Source: SIG565 sp045590755
GTDB taxonomy: Bacteria; Bacillota; Clostridia; Oscillospirales; Acutalibacteraceae
DNA length: 40,709 bases
NCBI GenBank assembly: GCA_045590755.1
Contig: JAZNRP010000047.1
Span: 1-40,709, forward strand
Reading direction: 5' to 3'
Under the pieces are notes generated by a model, which made no database searches, was not told the DNA's origin, and saw only the letters and a program-made list of their open reading frames with translations. The position numbers were made by a program, and so were the translations under genes. This document shows, piece by piece, positions 32,405 to 39,500 of the stretch (positions within the stretch are counted from its first letter, which is position 1; every line of letters begins with the position of its first letter).

Positions 32405-32436
32405 AAAAAACGGACTCGTAAGAGTCCGTTTTTATT
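32405..32436. terminator. Bidirectional terminator
   Basis: CGGACTC-GTAA-GAGTCCG with six A before and five T after serves both the DUF4173 gene (plus) and the flavoprotein gene (minus). Confidence 0.92.
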
Positions 32437-33814
32437 ATTCTTCAATACCGTAAATACGGTCGGCAACATAAAGTCCCATAGCGCCGCTTTGGGAAAGTCC
32501 GCGGGTAATACCGCTACCATCGCCTATTAAATACATACCGTCCATAATTTCGAAATTGCCGTTGTGTACGGGCTTTATGGAATAATATTTATTTTCGCAT
32601 CCGTAAAGTAATGTATCATCATTAGCACAACCGGGTGCAACCTTATCAAGCGCGTATATTGTTTCAATAATATTAGTAAGTGCGCGGTAAGGCATTACAA
32701 TTGACAAGTCCCCCGCAAACGCTTTAAGTGTGGGCACAACACTGTTTGCTGATAAACGGTGCTCATTTGTTCTGCGACCCCTTATTAAGTCGCCGAAGCG
32801 CTGAACTATAATATTGCCTTCACCCGCAAAGTTCATATTTTTTGCGATGTTTATAGCATATTCTGTAGGCTTTGTAAAATCGCCTGCAAAATGAATGGAT
32901 GAGAGAATAGCGAAGTTACAGTTATCACTCTTCTTATCTGCCTGTGCAAAGGAATGTCCGTTTGCGGTAATTACGCCTTGATTGTTTTCAGCCGATACAA
33001 GACCGCCCTGATTAAAGCAAAACATTCGTGTTCTGTCTTCAAAGGTCTTTGTGCGGTAAAGAATTTTAGGCTCATAAATCTTGCTTGAAAATTCGCGCCA
33101 GATAGAGTCCTTCATTTCAACACGAACGCCAATATCAACCGAGTTTGCATCAATTTTAATGCCAAATTTATTGCATATACCCGACACAAAATCCGCACCG
33201 CCGCGGCCTGTGGCAATTATTACATTTTTTGCATCTATTTCTGTCTCCGCACCTTGACGGGAAAGCTTTATACGATACCCTGCATCTGTTTTATCAACAT
33301 CAAGGCACTCGGTCAAATTTGTAAGCTCTACGCCGTTTTCACCCAGCCACTCTATAAGCTTCATCATTGTGCTATAGTTTTTATCAGTACCCAAATGTCT
33401 TACATTCATATCAAGCAGTCTTAAATTATTCTGCAAGCATTTAAGCTTTAATTCTTCGTTGGATTTATAAAGCTCGGGGTAATCATCCGAAAATCCGTGC
33501 AGAATATCATCCACCTGATTAATATACTTCATTGCGGTATATTCGCCAAGCTCATCCCCCATTGTGCCGCCGTAGGCGGTACCAAGGTTAAACTTACCGT
33601 CAGAAAATGCACCTGCACCCGCATAACCGCTTGTTATACTGCAGATTTTACAGTGAACACATTTTTTATTGTGGCCCGCCGGACAGTTACGCTTATCAAG
33701 TGTAAAGCCCTTTTCGATTATAATAACGCGCGCATCAGGGGAATTCTGTTTTACGCGGTACGCCGCCATAAGACCGCCTATACCGCCGCCGATAATAGCA
33801 ATATCGTAAACCAT
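32435..33814 (-). CDS. FAD-dependent oxidoreductase (COG2509-like)
   Basis: A 459-aa flavoprotein. The N-terminal dinucleotide-binding fold is DIAIIGGGIGGLMAAYRV with IIIEKG. A cysteine-rich insert CPAGHNKKCVHCKICS lies at about residues 45-60. GYAGAGAFSDGKFNL and NVIIATGRGGADFV follow, and the C-terminal FAD closure GMYLIGDGSGITRGLSQSGAMG completes it. This fits the uncharacterised FAD-dependent dehydrogenases of COG2509. The cysteines could bind metal or be redox-active. ATG at 33814 follows AAGGAG by 7 nt; longer frames run into the rpmB terminator. That terminator's T-tract ends about 14 nt before the start, so the promoter must be inside it or expression is by read-through. Confidence 0.88.
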   Translation of the reverse strand: MVYDIAIIGGGIGGLMAAYRVKQNSPDARVIIIEKGFTLDKRNCPAGHNKKCVHCKICSITSGYAGAGAFSDGKFNLGTAYGGTMGDELGEYTAMKYINQVDDILHGFSDDYPELYKSNEELKLKCLQNNLRLLDMNVRHLGTDKNYSTMMKLIEWLGENGVELTNLTECLDVDKTDAGYRIKLSRQGAETEIDAKNVIIATGRGGADFVSGICNKFGIKIDANSVDIGVRVEMKDSIWREFSSKIYEPKILYRTKTFEDRTRMFCFNQGGLVSAENNQGVITANGHSFAQADKKSDNCNFAILSSIHFAGDFTKPTEYAINIAKNMNFAGEGNIIVQRFGDLIRGRRTNEHRLSANSVVPTLKAFAGDLSIVMPYRALTNIIETIYALDKVAPGCANDDTLLYGCENKYYSIKPVHNGNFEIMDGMYLIGDGSGITRGLSQSGAMGLYVADRIYGIEE

Positions 33815-33828
33815 AAAACTACTCCTTA

Positions 33829-33869
33829 AGCAAAAAATAAAGCGGTGTGCTAAGATATAACACACCGCT
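33829..33869 (-). terminator. Terminator between rpmB and the flavoprotein gene
   Basis: AGCGGTGTG (33841-33849) and CACACCGCT (33861-33869) pair around an 11-nt loop; on the minus strand TTATTTTTTG follows. It lies right before the flavoprotein ribosome site. Confidence 0.83.
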
Positions 33870-33899
33870 GCTAACAGTTAATAAATATTAACAACCCGA

Positions 33900-34088
33900 T
33901 TAGATAGCACGGGTAACTTTGCCCGAACGCAAACAACGGGTGCAGGCATTTACACGACACGGTGTACCGTTAATAATAGCCTTAACCCTTTTAACATTAG
34001 GCTGCCAAGTTCTGTTAGAACGTCTGTGTGAGTGCGAAACCTTAATTCCGAATGAAATTTGTTTGTTGCAGATATCACATTTTGCCAT
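33900..34088 (-). CDS. rpmB: 50S ribosomal protein L28, zinc-binding form
   Basis: A 62-aa basic ribosomal protein. MAKCDICNKQISFG and ACTRCLRSGKVTRA give the two CxxC pairs of the zinc (C+) type of L28. KVSHSHRRSNRTWQPNVKRV is the rRNA-binding core. The ATG at 34088 follows GGAGG by 7 nt; upstream in-frame starts would add unrelated residues. It is monocistronic, with its own promoter and terminator, as usual for rpmB in Firmicutes. Confidence 0.98.
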   Translation of the reverse strand: MAKCDICNKQISFGIKVSHSHRRSNRTWQPNVKRVKAIINGTPCRVNACTRCLRSGKVTRAI

Positions 34089-34123
34089 AGTCTGCACCTC
34101 CTTTAGTAGCATTAGCACAAGAT

Positions 34124-34152
34124 ATAATAACAGAAATATGTAAAAAAAGCAA
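34124..34152 (-). promoter_or_regulatory. Promoter of rpmB
   Basis: Minus strand TTGCTT (34152-34147), 17-bp spacer, TATTAT (34129-34124). Confidence 0.78.
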
Positions 34153-34191
34153 GTGTTTTTTTCAAAAAAAAAGAATTTCCAATAAAAACAA

Positions 34192-34219
34192 TTGAAAATA
34201 TGCCTATTAATGTTATAAT
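34192..34219 (+). promoter_or_regulatory. Promoter of the HAD phosphatase gene
   Basis: TTGAAA (34192-34197), 16-bp spacer, consensus TATAAT (34214-34219). Confidence 0.8.
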
Positions 34220-34245
34220 TGTTAAAGTAACAGGGGTGTTTATTA

Positions 34246-34902
34246 ATGATTAAAGCAGTAATTTTTGATTTGGACGGAACGCTCATAAACTCGCTTGATG
34301 ATTTGGCAAATTCGGTTAATCATACATTAATAGAGTTCGGCTTTCCGACACACGAAACCGAAAAATATAAATATTTCATCGGGCGCGGTATGGCAAATCT
34401 GATATACAACGCGTTGCCCGAAAATAAACGGGACAGCGATACACAAAAAAGCGTACTTGATACCTTTATGGCTTATTATAAATTACATTCTACAGATAAT
34501 ACTGCACCGTATGGCGATATTCCCGAGCTTTTAGATACACTCGAGCGTATGGGAATTAAAACGGCGGTTGTTACAAACAAGGCACACGCGGCGGCAGAAA
34601 AAATTGTAAAGCAGTTATTGCTCGACCGCTTCGATATATGCTTTGGCCAACGCCCCGATATACCCACAAAGCCTGACCCGACACTTACGCTTATGGCAAT
34701 AAAGGAATTATGTTGCGAACCCTGTGACTGCCTATATGTCGGTGACTCGGGCGGAGATATGGTAACTGCGGTAAACAGCGGCACTGTGCCCGTAGGGGTA
34801 CTATGGGGCTTCAGAGAAAAAAAAGAACTTATAGATAACGGCGCAAAACACATAATAAGCACACCTATGGAGCTTATTGAGGTTATAAAACAATATACAT
34901 AA
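34246..34902 (+). CDS. HAD-superfamily hydrolase, phosphoglycolate phosphatase-like
   Basis: A 218-aa HAD subfamily IA phosphatase. Motif I is FDLDGTLINS (nucleophile Asp8, acid Asp10), motif II AVVTNK, motif III Lys in PTKPDP, and motif IV VGDSGGDM. A helical cap lies between motifs I and II. The closest recognisable type is Gph/PgpH-like, but HAD substrate choice cannot be read from sequence, so no symbol is given. CAGGGGTG precedes the ATG. It is followed by the deaminase gene with its own promoter, so probably a single-gene unit. Confidence 0.87.
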   Translation: MIKAVIFDLDGTLINSLDDLANSVNHTLIEFGFPTHETEKYKYFIGRGMANLIYNALPENKRDSDTQKSVLDTFMAYYKLHSTDNTAPYGDIPELLDTLERMGIKTAVVTNKAHAAAEKIVKQLLLDRFDICFGQRPDIPTKPDPTLTLMAIKELCCEPCDCLYVGDSGGDMVTAVNSGTVPVGVLWGFREKKELIDNGAKHIISTPMELIEVIKQYT

Positions 34903-34921
34903 CTGTTTTTCCAAAATATAG

Positions 34922-34950
34922 TTGCGAAAAACAGAAAAATGTATTAAAAT
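34922..34950 (+). promoter_or_regulatory. Promoter of the dCMP deaminase gene
   Basis: TTGCGA (34922-34927), 17-bp spacer, TAAAAT (34945-34950). Confidence 0.62.
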
Positions 34951-34971
34951 AGAAGAAACGATTATATTGAG

Positions 34972-35460
34972 GTGATTTTTCTGAAAAGAGAAACTTATTT
35001 GACCTGGGACGAATATTTTATGGGTATTGCCCTGCTTTCTTCACAGCGCAGTAAGGACCCGTCAACACAGGTTGGCGCTTGTATAGTGAGCGAAGACAAC
35101 AAAATTATGTCGGTTGGCTATAACGGTATGCCGAAGTTTTGCAGTGATGATTTGTTCCCGTGGAGTAAGGACGGTAATCCGCTTGAAACTAAATATATGT
35201 TTGTTTGCCACGCTGAGCTTAACGCTATACTAAACTACGGCGGCGGCTCACTCAAAAACAGTAAGGTTTATACCACCCTTTTCCCCTGTAATGAATGCGC
35301 TAAGGCACTTATTCAAGCAGGTATAAAAGAAATCATCTATATGTGCGATAAGTATGCCGATACAGATTCGGTTAAGGCAAGCAAAAAAATGTTTGATACA
35401 GCGCATGTTACATACCGCCAATACGAACAAACAAAAAACACAGTTGAATTGAAATTATAA
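34972..35460 (+). CDS. Deoxycytidylate (dCMP) deaminase, ComEB type
   Basis: An approximately 160-aa zinc deaminase converting dCMP to dUMP for dTTP synthesis. WDEYFMGIALLSSQRSKDP, GVGYNG-like VGYNGMP, the catalytic CHAELNAI (His ligand and proton-shuttle Glu) and PCNECAKALIQAGI (two Cys ligands) are all present. The start is uncertain. The GTG at 34972 overlaps the GAGGTG ribosome site. CTG at 34981 is better spaced (8 nt) and gives the family-typical KRETYLTWDEYF N-terminus. A bidirectional terminator follows. Confidence 0.92.
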   Translation: MIFLKRETYLTWDEYFMGIALLSSQRSKDPSTQVGACIVSEDNKIMSVGYNGMPKFCSDDLFPWSKDGNPLETKYMFVCHAELNAILNYGGGSLKNSKVYTTLFPCNECAKALIQAGIKEIIYMCDKYADTDSVKASKKMFDTAHVTYRQYEQTKNTVELKL

Positions 35461-35464
35461 GAAA

Positions 35465-35493
35465 AACGGCTCTTTTGAGCCGTTTTTTATTTC
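35465..35493. terminator. Bidirectional terminator after the deaminase gene
   Basis: ACGGCTC-TTTT-GAGCCGT flanked by A and T runs serves the deaminase gene (plus) and the SdpI-like gene (minus), whose stop lies in the T-run. Confidence 0.9.
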
Positions 35494-36152
35494 TTATATT
35501 CTATTCCCTTTTCTTTATGCTTTTTATAAATACTGTAGGAATATAAACACGGTATTAATACAGTTATAACCAAAGTCAGAACAAAAGCGGTTACCATAAG
35601 ATTTATAGGTAAAAATACCGAAATAATTATAACCAAACCGCATATAACCCAGAGCTTGCCGCTTAATCGGTGTGTCTTATTCCAGTTTTCCTCATTACGA
35701 AGTGTCCAATAAATTTTTATACCCAGTGTACTGTTTTGCTTAAGCTTCGGCATATAGTTTCCCACAAAAATAAGCATTATACCAATTAAAACGGGTGTTA
35801 ATGATGCGATACTGACATTTCTGCCGAGCGCCACGCTATACATAATTCCGTTTGTAAATAAAGATACTACGGGAATAATCCAAAAAATCATATTTAGAGC
35901 CTTTTTATTCTGATTTTTCTGTTTCTTATCGAACGAAGTTGCAAAAAGGCATAAAAGGTGTATTATTACAAGAAATACCGGTATAAAGGACACTGCAAAT
36001 GTCTTTGAAGCAAAGCCGTCAGCCGTATTATCTGCTCCCCAATGCACCGCCATGGTATCGGGTAATTTATTCCACAAAATAAGACCTGCAAAAATTGGCA
36101 AAAGAATTATTACCGATGATATTACTATCTTTAATTTATCATTTTTAATCAT
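35487..36152 (-). CDS. SdpI-family membrane protein (DUF1648 plus SdpI domain)
   Basis: A 221-aa membrane protein with about six helices. The N-terminal DUF1648 motif is KLPDTMAVHWGADNTADGFASK. The C-terminal SdpI-like part has LGIKIYWTLRNEENWNKTHRLSG followed by two helices. In B. subtilis SdpI gives immunity to the SdpC toxin and signals to the repressor SdpR. Here an ArsR/SdpR-like regulator lies just upstream (2-nt gap), giving the same pair. No toxin gene (sdpC) is in the window, so it may defend against toxins of others or act in another envelope role. Confidence 0.9.
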   Translation of the reverse strand: MIKNDKLKIVISSVIILLPIFAGLILWNKLPDTMAVHWGADNTADGFASKTFAVSFIPVFLVIIHLLCLFATSFDKKQKNQNKKALNMIFWIIPVVSLFTNGIMYSVALGRNVSIASLTPVLIGIMLIFVGNYMPKLKQNSTLGIKIYWTLRNEENWNKTHRLSGKLWVICGLVIIISVFLPINLMVTAFVLTLVITVLIPCLYSYSIYKKHKEKGIEYKK

Positions 36153-36154
36153 TA

Positions 36155-36421
36155 TTACTGTCCACCTTTCAAATCAGCCATCCAAAGCATAGTTTCTTCC
36201 AAAACAGATGTGTTTATTTCGTAAAATATAAACTTGCCTTCACGCTCTGGCCTTATAAGGTCGGCCGCCATAAGTACCGACAGATGCCTTGAAATTGATG
36301 CCGCAGTAACATCAAAATGGTCGGTAATCTCGCCAGCTGAAAGTCGGCCTTTTTTTAATATATTTAGTATCTCCCGCCTGATAGGGTCGGCAAGTGCTCT
36401 TAGTGTCTGTTGTAGTCCCAT
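36155..36421 (-). CDS. ArsR-family transcriptional regulator (SdpR-like)
   Basis: An 88-aa winged-helix regulator: LQQTLRALADPIRREILNIL, then GEITDHFDVTAASISRHLSV, then AADLIRPEREGKFIFYEI, the ArsR/SdpR pattern. It lacks the metal-binding cysteines of metal sensors, so autoregulation through a membrane partner, as in SdpR/SdpI, is likely. ATG at 36421 follows AAAGGAG by 8 nt; longer frames enter the promoter. The promoter and a palindromic operator lie directly upstream. Confidence 0.92.
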   Translation of the reverse strand: MGLQQTLRALADPIRREILNILKKGRLSAGEITDHFDVTAASISRHLSVLMAADLIRPEREGKFIFYEINTSVLEETMLWMADLKGGQ

Positions 36422-36439
36422 GCATTCATCTCCTTTAAC

Positions 36440-36490
36440 ATTTAACCTAATTGTTAAATATATTATATGCCACATTTCCCTTTTTGTCAA
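36440..36490 (-). promoter_or_regulatory. Promoter and palindromic operator of the ArsR-SdpI operon
   Basis: Minus strand TTGACA (36490-36485), 17-bp spacer, TATAAT (36467-36462). A 20-bp palindrome ATTTAAC-6 nt-GTTAAAT (36459-36440) covers the start-site region, where the ArsR-type protein would block transcription. Confidence 0.85.
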
Positions 36491-36500
36491 TAAGGGAAGC

Positions 36501-36536
36501 AAAAAAGTGTCAGGAAATATTTCCTGACACTTTTTT
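36501..36536 (-). terminator. gpsA terminator, perfect 36-bp palindrome
   Basis: Two perfect 18-bp arms (six A, then GTGTCAGGAAAT, and the exact complement). The gpsA TAA stop overlaps its edge. It insulates the downstream ArsR-SdpI operon. Confidence 0.93.
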
Positions 36537-37515
36537 ATTCGTGATGTAATGGACGGTTCATTAATTCAATAACTACATCCTTAACATTTTTTCCGTTATA
36601 AAGCACATTATAGCATTCGGTAATTATGGGCATTTCAACGCCGAATTTTTCGCATAGCTGGTGAGCATTTTTTGCCGCATAGTAGCCTTCTACCGTTCCT
36701 ACCGTTTTAAGTGCTTCGTCGACATTCATACCGCCGCCGACTAATGTACCGAAGCGGTTGTTTCGGCTATGCACCGACATACAAGTAACCACAAGGTCGC
36801 CGATACCCGTAAGACCCGAAAATGTATCTGGCTTAGCGCCCATACAGACACCTAGTCGTGTCATCTCGGCAAGACCGCGTGTTATTAGTGCGGCGCGGGT
36901 GTTATCTCCGAATTTAAGTCCGTTGCAGAAGCCTACGCATATAGCGATAACATTTTTAAGCGCACCGCCAAGCTCTGCGCCGATAATATCATCGTTTGTA
37001 TAAATACGCATATTACTGCCCGACATAATGCTCTGCACTGTTTTTGCCGCAGTCTCGCTCTTTGAAACCGCTGCAACAGATGTCGGCAGCTTTCTTGCCA
37101 CTTCTTCGGCGTGAGACGGGCCTGTAAGTACCACTATTTCTTTGCTTGGTAACTCCTGCTCTAAAACCTCTGACAGACAAAGCAAGGTTCCTTCTTCAAA
37201 GCCCTTGGCAACATTAACTATAATGCCCGTATTTTTAATACTTGATAGCTTTTTCGCAGTAGACCTTACAGCTAAGGACGGCACTGCAATTATGGTAATA
37301 TCGCTGTTTTCCGCACTTTTTAAGTCGGTTGTTATCTCTATTTCTTTTGGCAGGTAAATGTCTTTTAAGAGTTTTTCGTTTGTTCTCTTTTCTAAAAGTA
37401 AATCTACTTCCCAATTAAACGGAGACCATATTGTTACATTATTGCCGTTGTTATGAGAGAGCAACGCCAACGCCATACCCCATCCGCCAGCACCAAGAAC
37501 CGTTATTTTAGCCAT
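36535..37515 (-). CDS. gpsA: Glycerol-3-phosphate dehydrogenase [NAD(P)+]
   Basis: GpsA reduces dihydroxyacetone phosphate to sn-glycerol-3-phosphate for phospholipid synthesis. The 326 aa contain the Rossmann motif VLGAGGWGMALA (residues 6-17), VNVAKGFE, VVLTGPSHAEEVA, the catalytic Lys region ELGGALKNVIAICVG, and GLTGIGDLVVTC near 250. It overlaps plsY by 8 nt; its product feeds PlsY (upstream gene), so the two enzymes act in consecutive steps. Confidence 0.98.
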   Translation of the reverse strand: MAKITVLGAGGWGMALALLSHNNGNNVTIWSPFNWEVDLLLEKRTNEKLLKDIYLPKEIEITTDLKSAENSDITIIAVPSLAVRSTAKKLSSIKNTGIIVNVAKGFEEGTLLCLSEVLEQELPSKEIVVLTGPSHAEEVARKLPTSVAAVSKSETAAKTVQSIMSGSNMRIYTNDDIIGAELGGALKNVIAICVGFCNGLKFGDNTRAALITRGLAEMTRLGVCMGAKPDTFSGLTGIGDLVVTCMSVHSRNNRFGTLVGGGMNVDEALKTVGTVEGYYAAKNAHQLCEKFGVEMPIITECYNVLYNGKNVKDVVIELMNRPLHHE

Positions 37516-38176
37516 TCTTTTTCTCCTGTTTTATGGTAAATCTTTTTTCTGTGCCGTTTGCTATGCGAACTATGTTTTCCTTATGTCTAATGAAAACTAT
37601 AAATCCGCAAACAAGCATAATAAGAGATATAATAAAGGGATTAATATTTCCTAAAAAGCCCAAAAATGCACTAATAATAGTTACTGTAACCACTATCGTT
37701 GTTGCAACCAAAGAGCCAAAGGAAACCATTTTATTTATGGCAAAGCTTATTGCAAAACCCACAAGACCGAGTATTATGGCAGGTGGGCAACACACCGCAA
37801 AAATGCCTACGCTTGTAGCCGCCGCCTTACCGCCGCGAAACTGGAAGAATACCGGCCAACAATGGCCTACCATACAGGCAAAGGCGCAGAAAAATCTTCC
37901 GTAAACGGCAGAAAATATATGTGTATCAGGTAAAATACTGCCAAACACAAAGGAACCGAGCAAACAAGCTATAAGTCCTTTAAGCGCATCGGCAACAAAG
38001 GTGAGTGTACCTGCCTTAACGCCCGAAACGCGCATAACATTGGTAGTACCCGCGTTACCGCTGCCGTAATCTCTGATGTCGGTATGGTTAAAGGCCTTTG
38101 TAAATATTACTGCAAAGTTTATGCTACCTATTAAGTAGGCACAAACAACCGTTAAAATTGCTATTAAGTATTCCAT
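37508..38176 (-). CDS. plsY: Glycerol-3-phosphate acyltransferase PlsY
   Basis: A 222-aa inner-membrane enzyme that transfers an acyl group from acyl-phosphate to glycerol-3-phosphate, the first step of phosphatidic acid synthesis. Conserved loops are IGSINFAVIF, DYGSGNAGTTNVMR (about 36-49), and the catalytic FRGGKAAATS with following helices; five to seven TMs are present. The ATG overlaps the der stop as TAATG and the end overlaps gpsA. The partner PlsX is not in the window. Confidence 0.97.
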   Translation of the reverse strand: MEYLIAILTVVCAYLIGSINFAVIFTKAFNHTDIRDYGSGNAGTTNVMRVSGVKAGTLTFVADALKGLIACLLGSFVFGSILPDTHIFSAVYGRFFCAFACMVGHCWPVFFQFRGGKAAATSVGIFAVCCPPAIILGLVGFAISFAINKMVSFGSLVATTIVVTVTIISAFLGFLGNINPFIISLIMLVCGFIVFIRHKENIVRIANGTEKRFTIKQEKKNG

Positions 38177-39498
38177 TACTTATCTCCCCGTTCACGAATG
38201 ACAAACCTAATGGGTGTGCCTTCGAGTCCGAATGTTGAACGAATCTGATTTTCCAAATACCGCTGATACGAAAAATGGAAAAGCTCCATTTTATTGCAGA
38301 AGCAAACAAATGTAGGCGGCTTGGTAGATGCCTGGGTCATATAGTAAATTTTAAGTCTTTTACCCTTATCACTCGGCGGTTGAACACGCGCCGTTGCATC
38401 CGCCAGAATATCATTAAGCTTGCCCGTTGATATACGCATTGTGTTCTGTGCATTAACATACTTTATAAGCTCATAAAGTCTGTCAATTCTTTGTCCCGTT
38501 TTGGCAGAAATAAATATTATGGGCGCATAGGGCATAAAGGAAAAGTCGACCATTAATTTTTTACGGTAGGCATCCATTGTATGCCCGTCCTTATCGACTA
38601 TGTCCCATTTATTAACCGCAATTATACAAGCCTTTCCCTGTTCTATAGCAAGACCCGCAACCTTAGAGTCTTGTTCGGTAAATCCTTCAACTCCATCGAG
38701 CATAATAACACAAACGTCACTACGCTCAATAGCCATTTCGGCGCGAAGTACACTGTATTTTTCTATCTGGTCTTCAACACGGCTCTTTCTTCTGAGCCCC
38801 GCGGTATCTATAAAATTAAATCGACCTAATTTATTTTCAATAAATGTATCTATCGCATCGCGAGTAGTACCCGCAACATCAGATACGATTGAACGTTCTT
38901 CACCCGCAATACAGTTAATAAGTGAAGATTTACCCGCATTAGGTTTACCGATAACGGCAACATTAATAACATCTTCGTCATCTTCGTCACTATTTTGCTC
39001 GGGAAGATGTTCTAATACCGCATCAAGCAGGTCTCCCGTTCCGTGTCCGTGCACGGAAGAAACTGCTATAGGGTCGCCAAGGCCTAAATTATAAAACTCA
39101 TAATATTCCATTGGTACTTTACCGATACCATCGCATTTATTAACGCAAAGCACTATCGGTTTGCCACTTTTTTGTAACATTACGGCAACATCGCTATCCG
39201 ATGCGGTAACTCCACTTTTAACATCGGTAACAAATATAATAACATTTGCCATATCAATAGCAAGGTTTGCCTGTTCACGCATACTAACGAGTATTTTGTC
39301 ATCTGTTTTCGGCTCAATACCGCCGGTATCAATAAGCATAAACTTTCTACCTGACCATTCGGCATCACCGTAAATACGGTCTCTGGTTACTCCGGGAGTA
39401 TCATCGACAATGGAAAGCCTTTTTCCAATAAGTTTATTAAAAAGTGTGGATTTGCCTACATTGGGGCGGCCCACAACCGCTACAACCGGTTTTGCCAT
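38176..39498 (-). CDS. der: Ribosome biogenesis GTPase Der (EngA)
   Basis: A 440-aa double GTPase needed for 50S assembly. G1 of domain 1 is GRPNVGKST (about 10-18) with DTPGVTRD, DTGG and NKCD. G1 of domain 2 is GKPNAGKSS (about 183-191) with DVAGTTRD, DTAG and NKWD. A C-terminal KH-like domain (about 350-440) ends with PIRFVIRERG. The ATG at 39498 is chosen, 8 nt after AGGAG; a TTG at 39504 would add two residues. It overlaps plsY by one base and starts 2 nt after the radical SAM gene. Confidence 0.98.
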   Translation of the reverse strand: MAKPVVAVVGRPNVGKSTLFNKLIGKRLSIVDDTPGVTRDRIYGDAEWSGRKFMLIDTGGIEPKTDDKILVSMREQANLAIDMANVIIFVTDVKSGVTASDSDVAVMLQKSGKPIVLCVNKCDGIGKVPMEYYEFYNLGLGDPIAVSSVHGHGTGDLLDAVLEHLPEQNSDEDDEDVINVAVIGKPNAGKSSLINCIAGEERSIVSDVAGTTRDAIDTFIENKLGRFNFIDTAGLRRKSRVEDQIEKYSVLRAEMAIERSDVCVIMLDGVEGFTEQDSKVAGLAIEQGKACIIAVNKWDIVDKDGHTMDAYRKKLMVDFSFMPYAPIIFISAKTGQRIDRLYELIKYVNAQNTMRISTGKLNDILADATARVQPPSDKGKRLKIYYMTQASTKPPTFVCFCNKMELFHFSYQRYLENQIRSTFGLEGTPIRFVIRERGDK

Positions 39499-39500
39499 TA

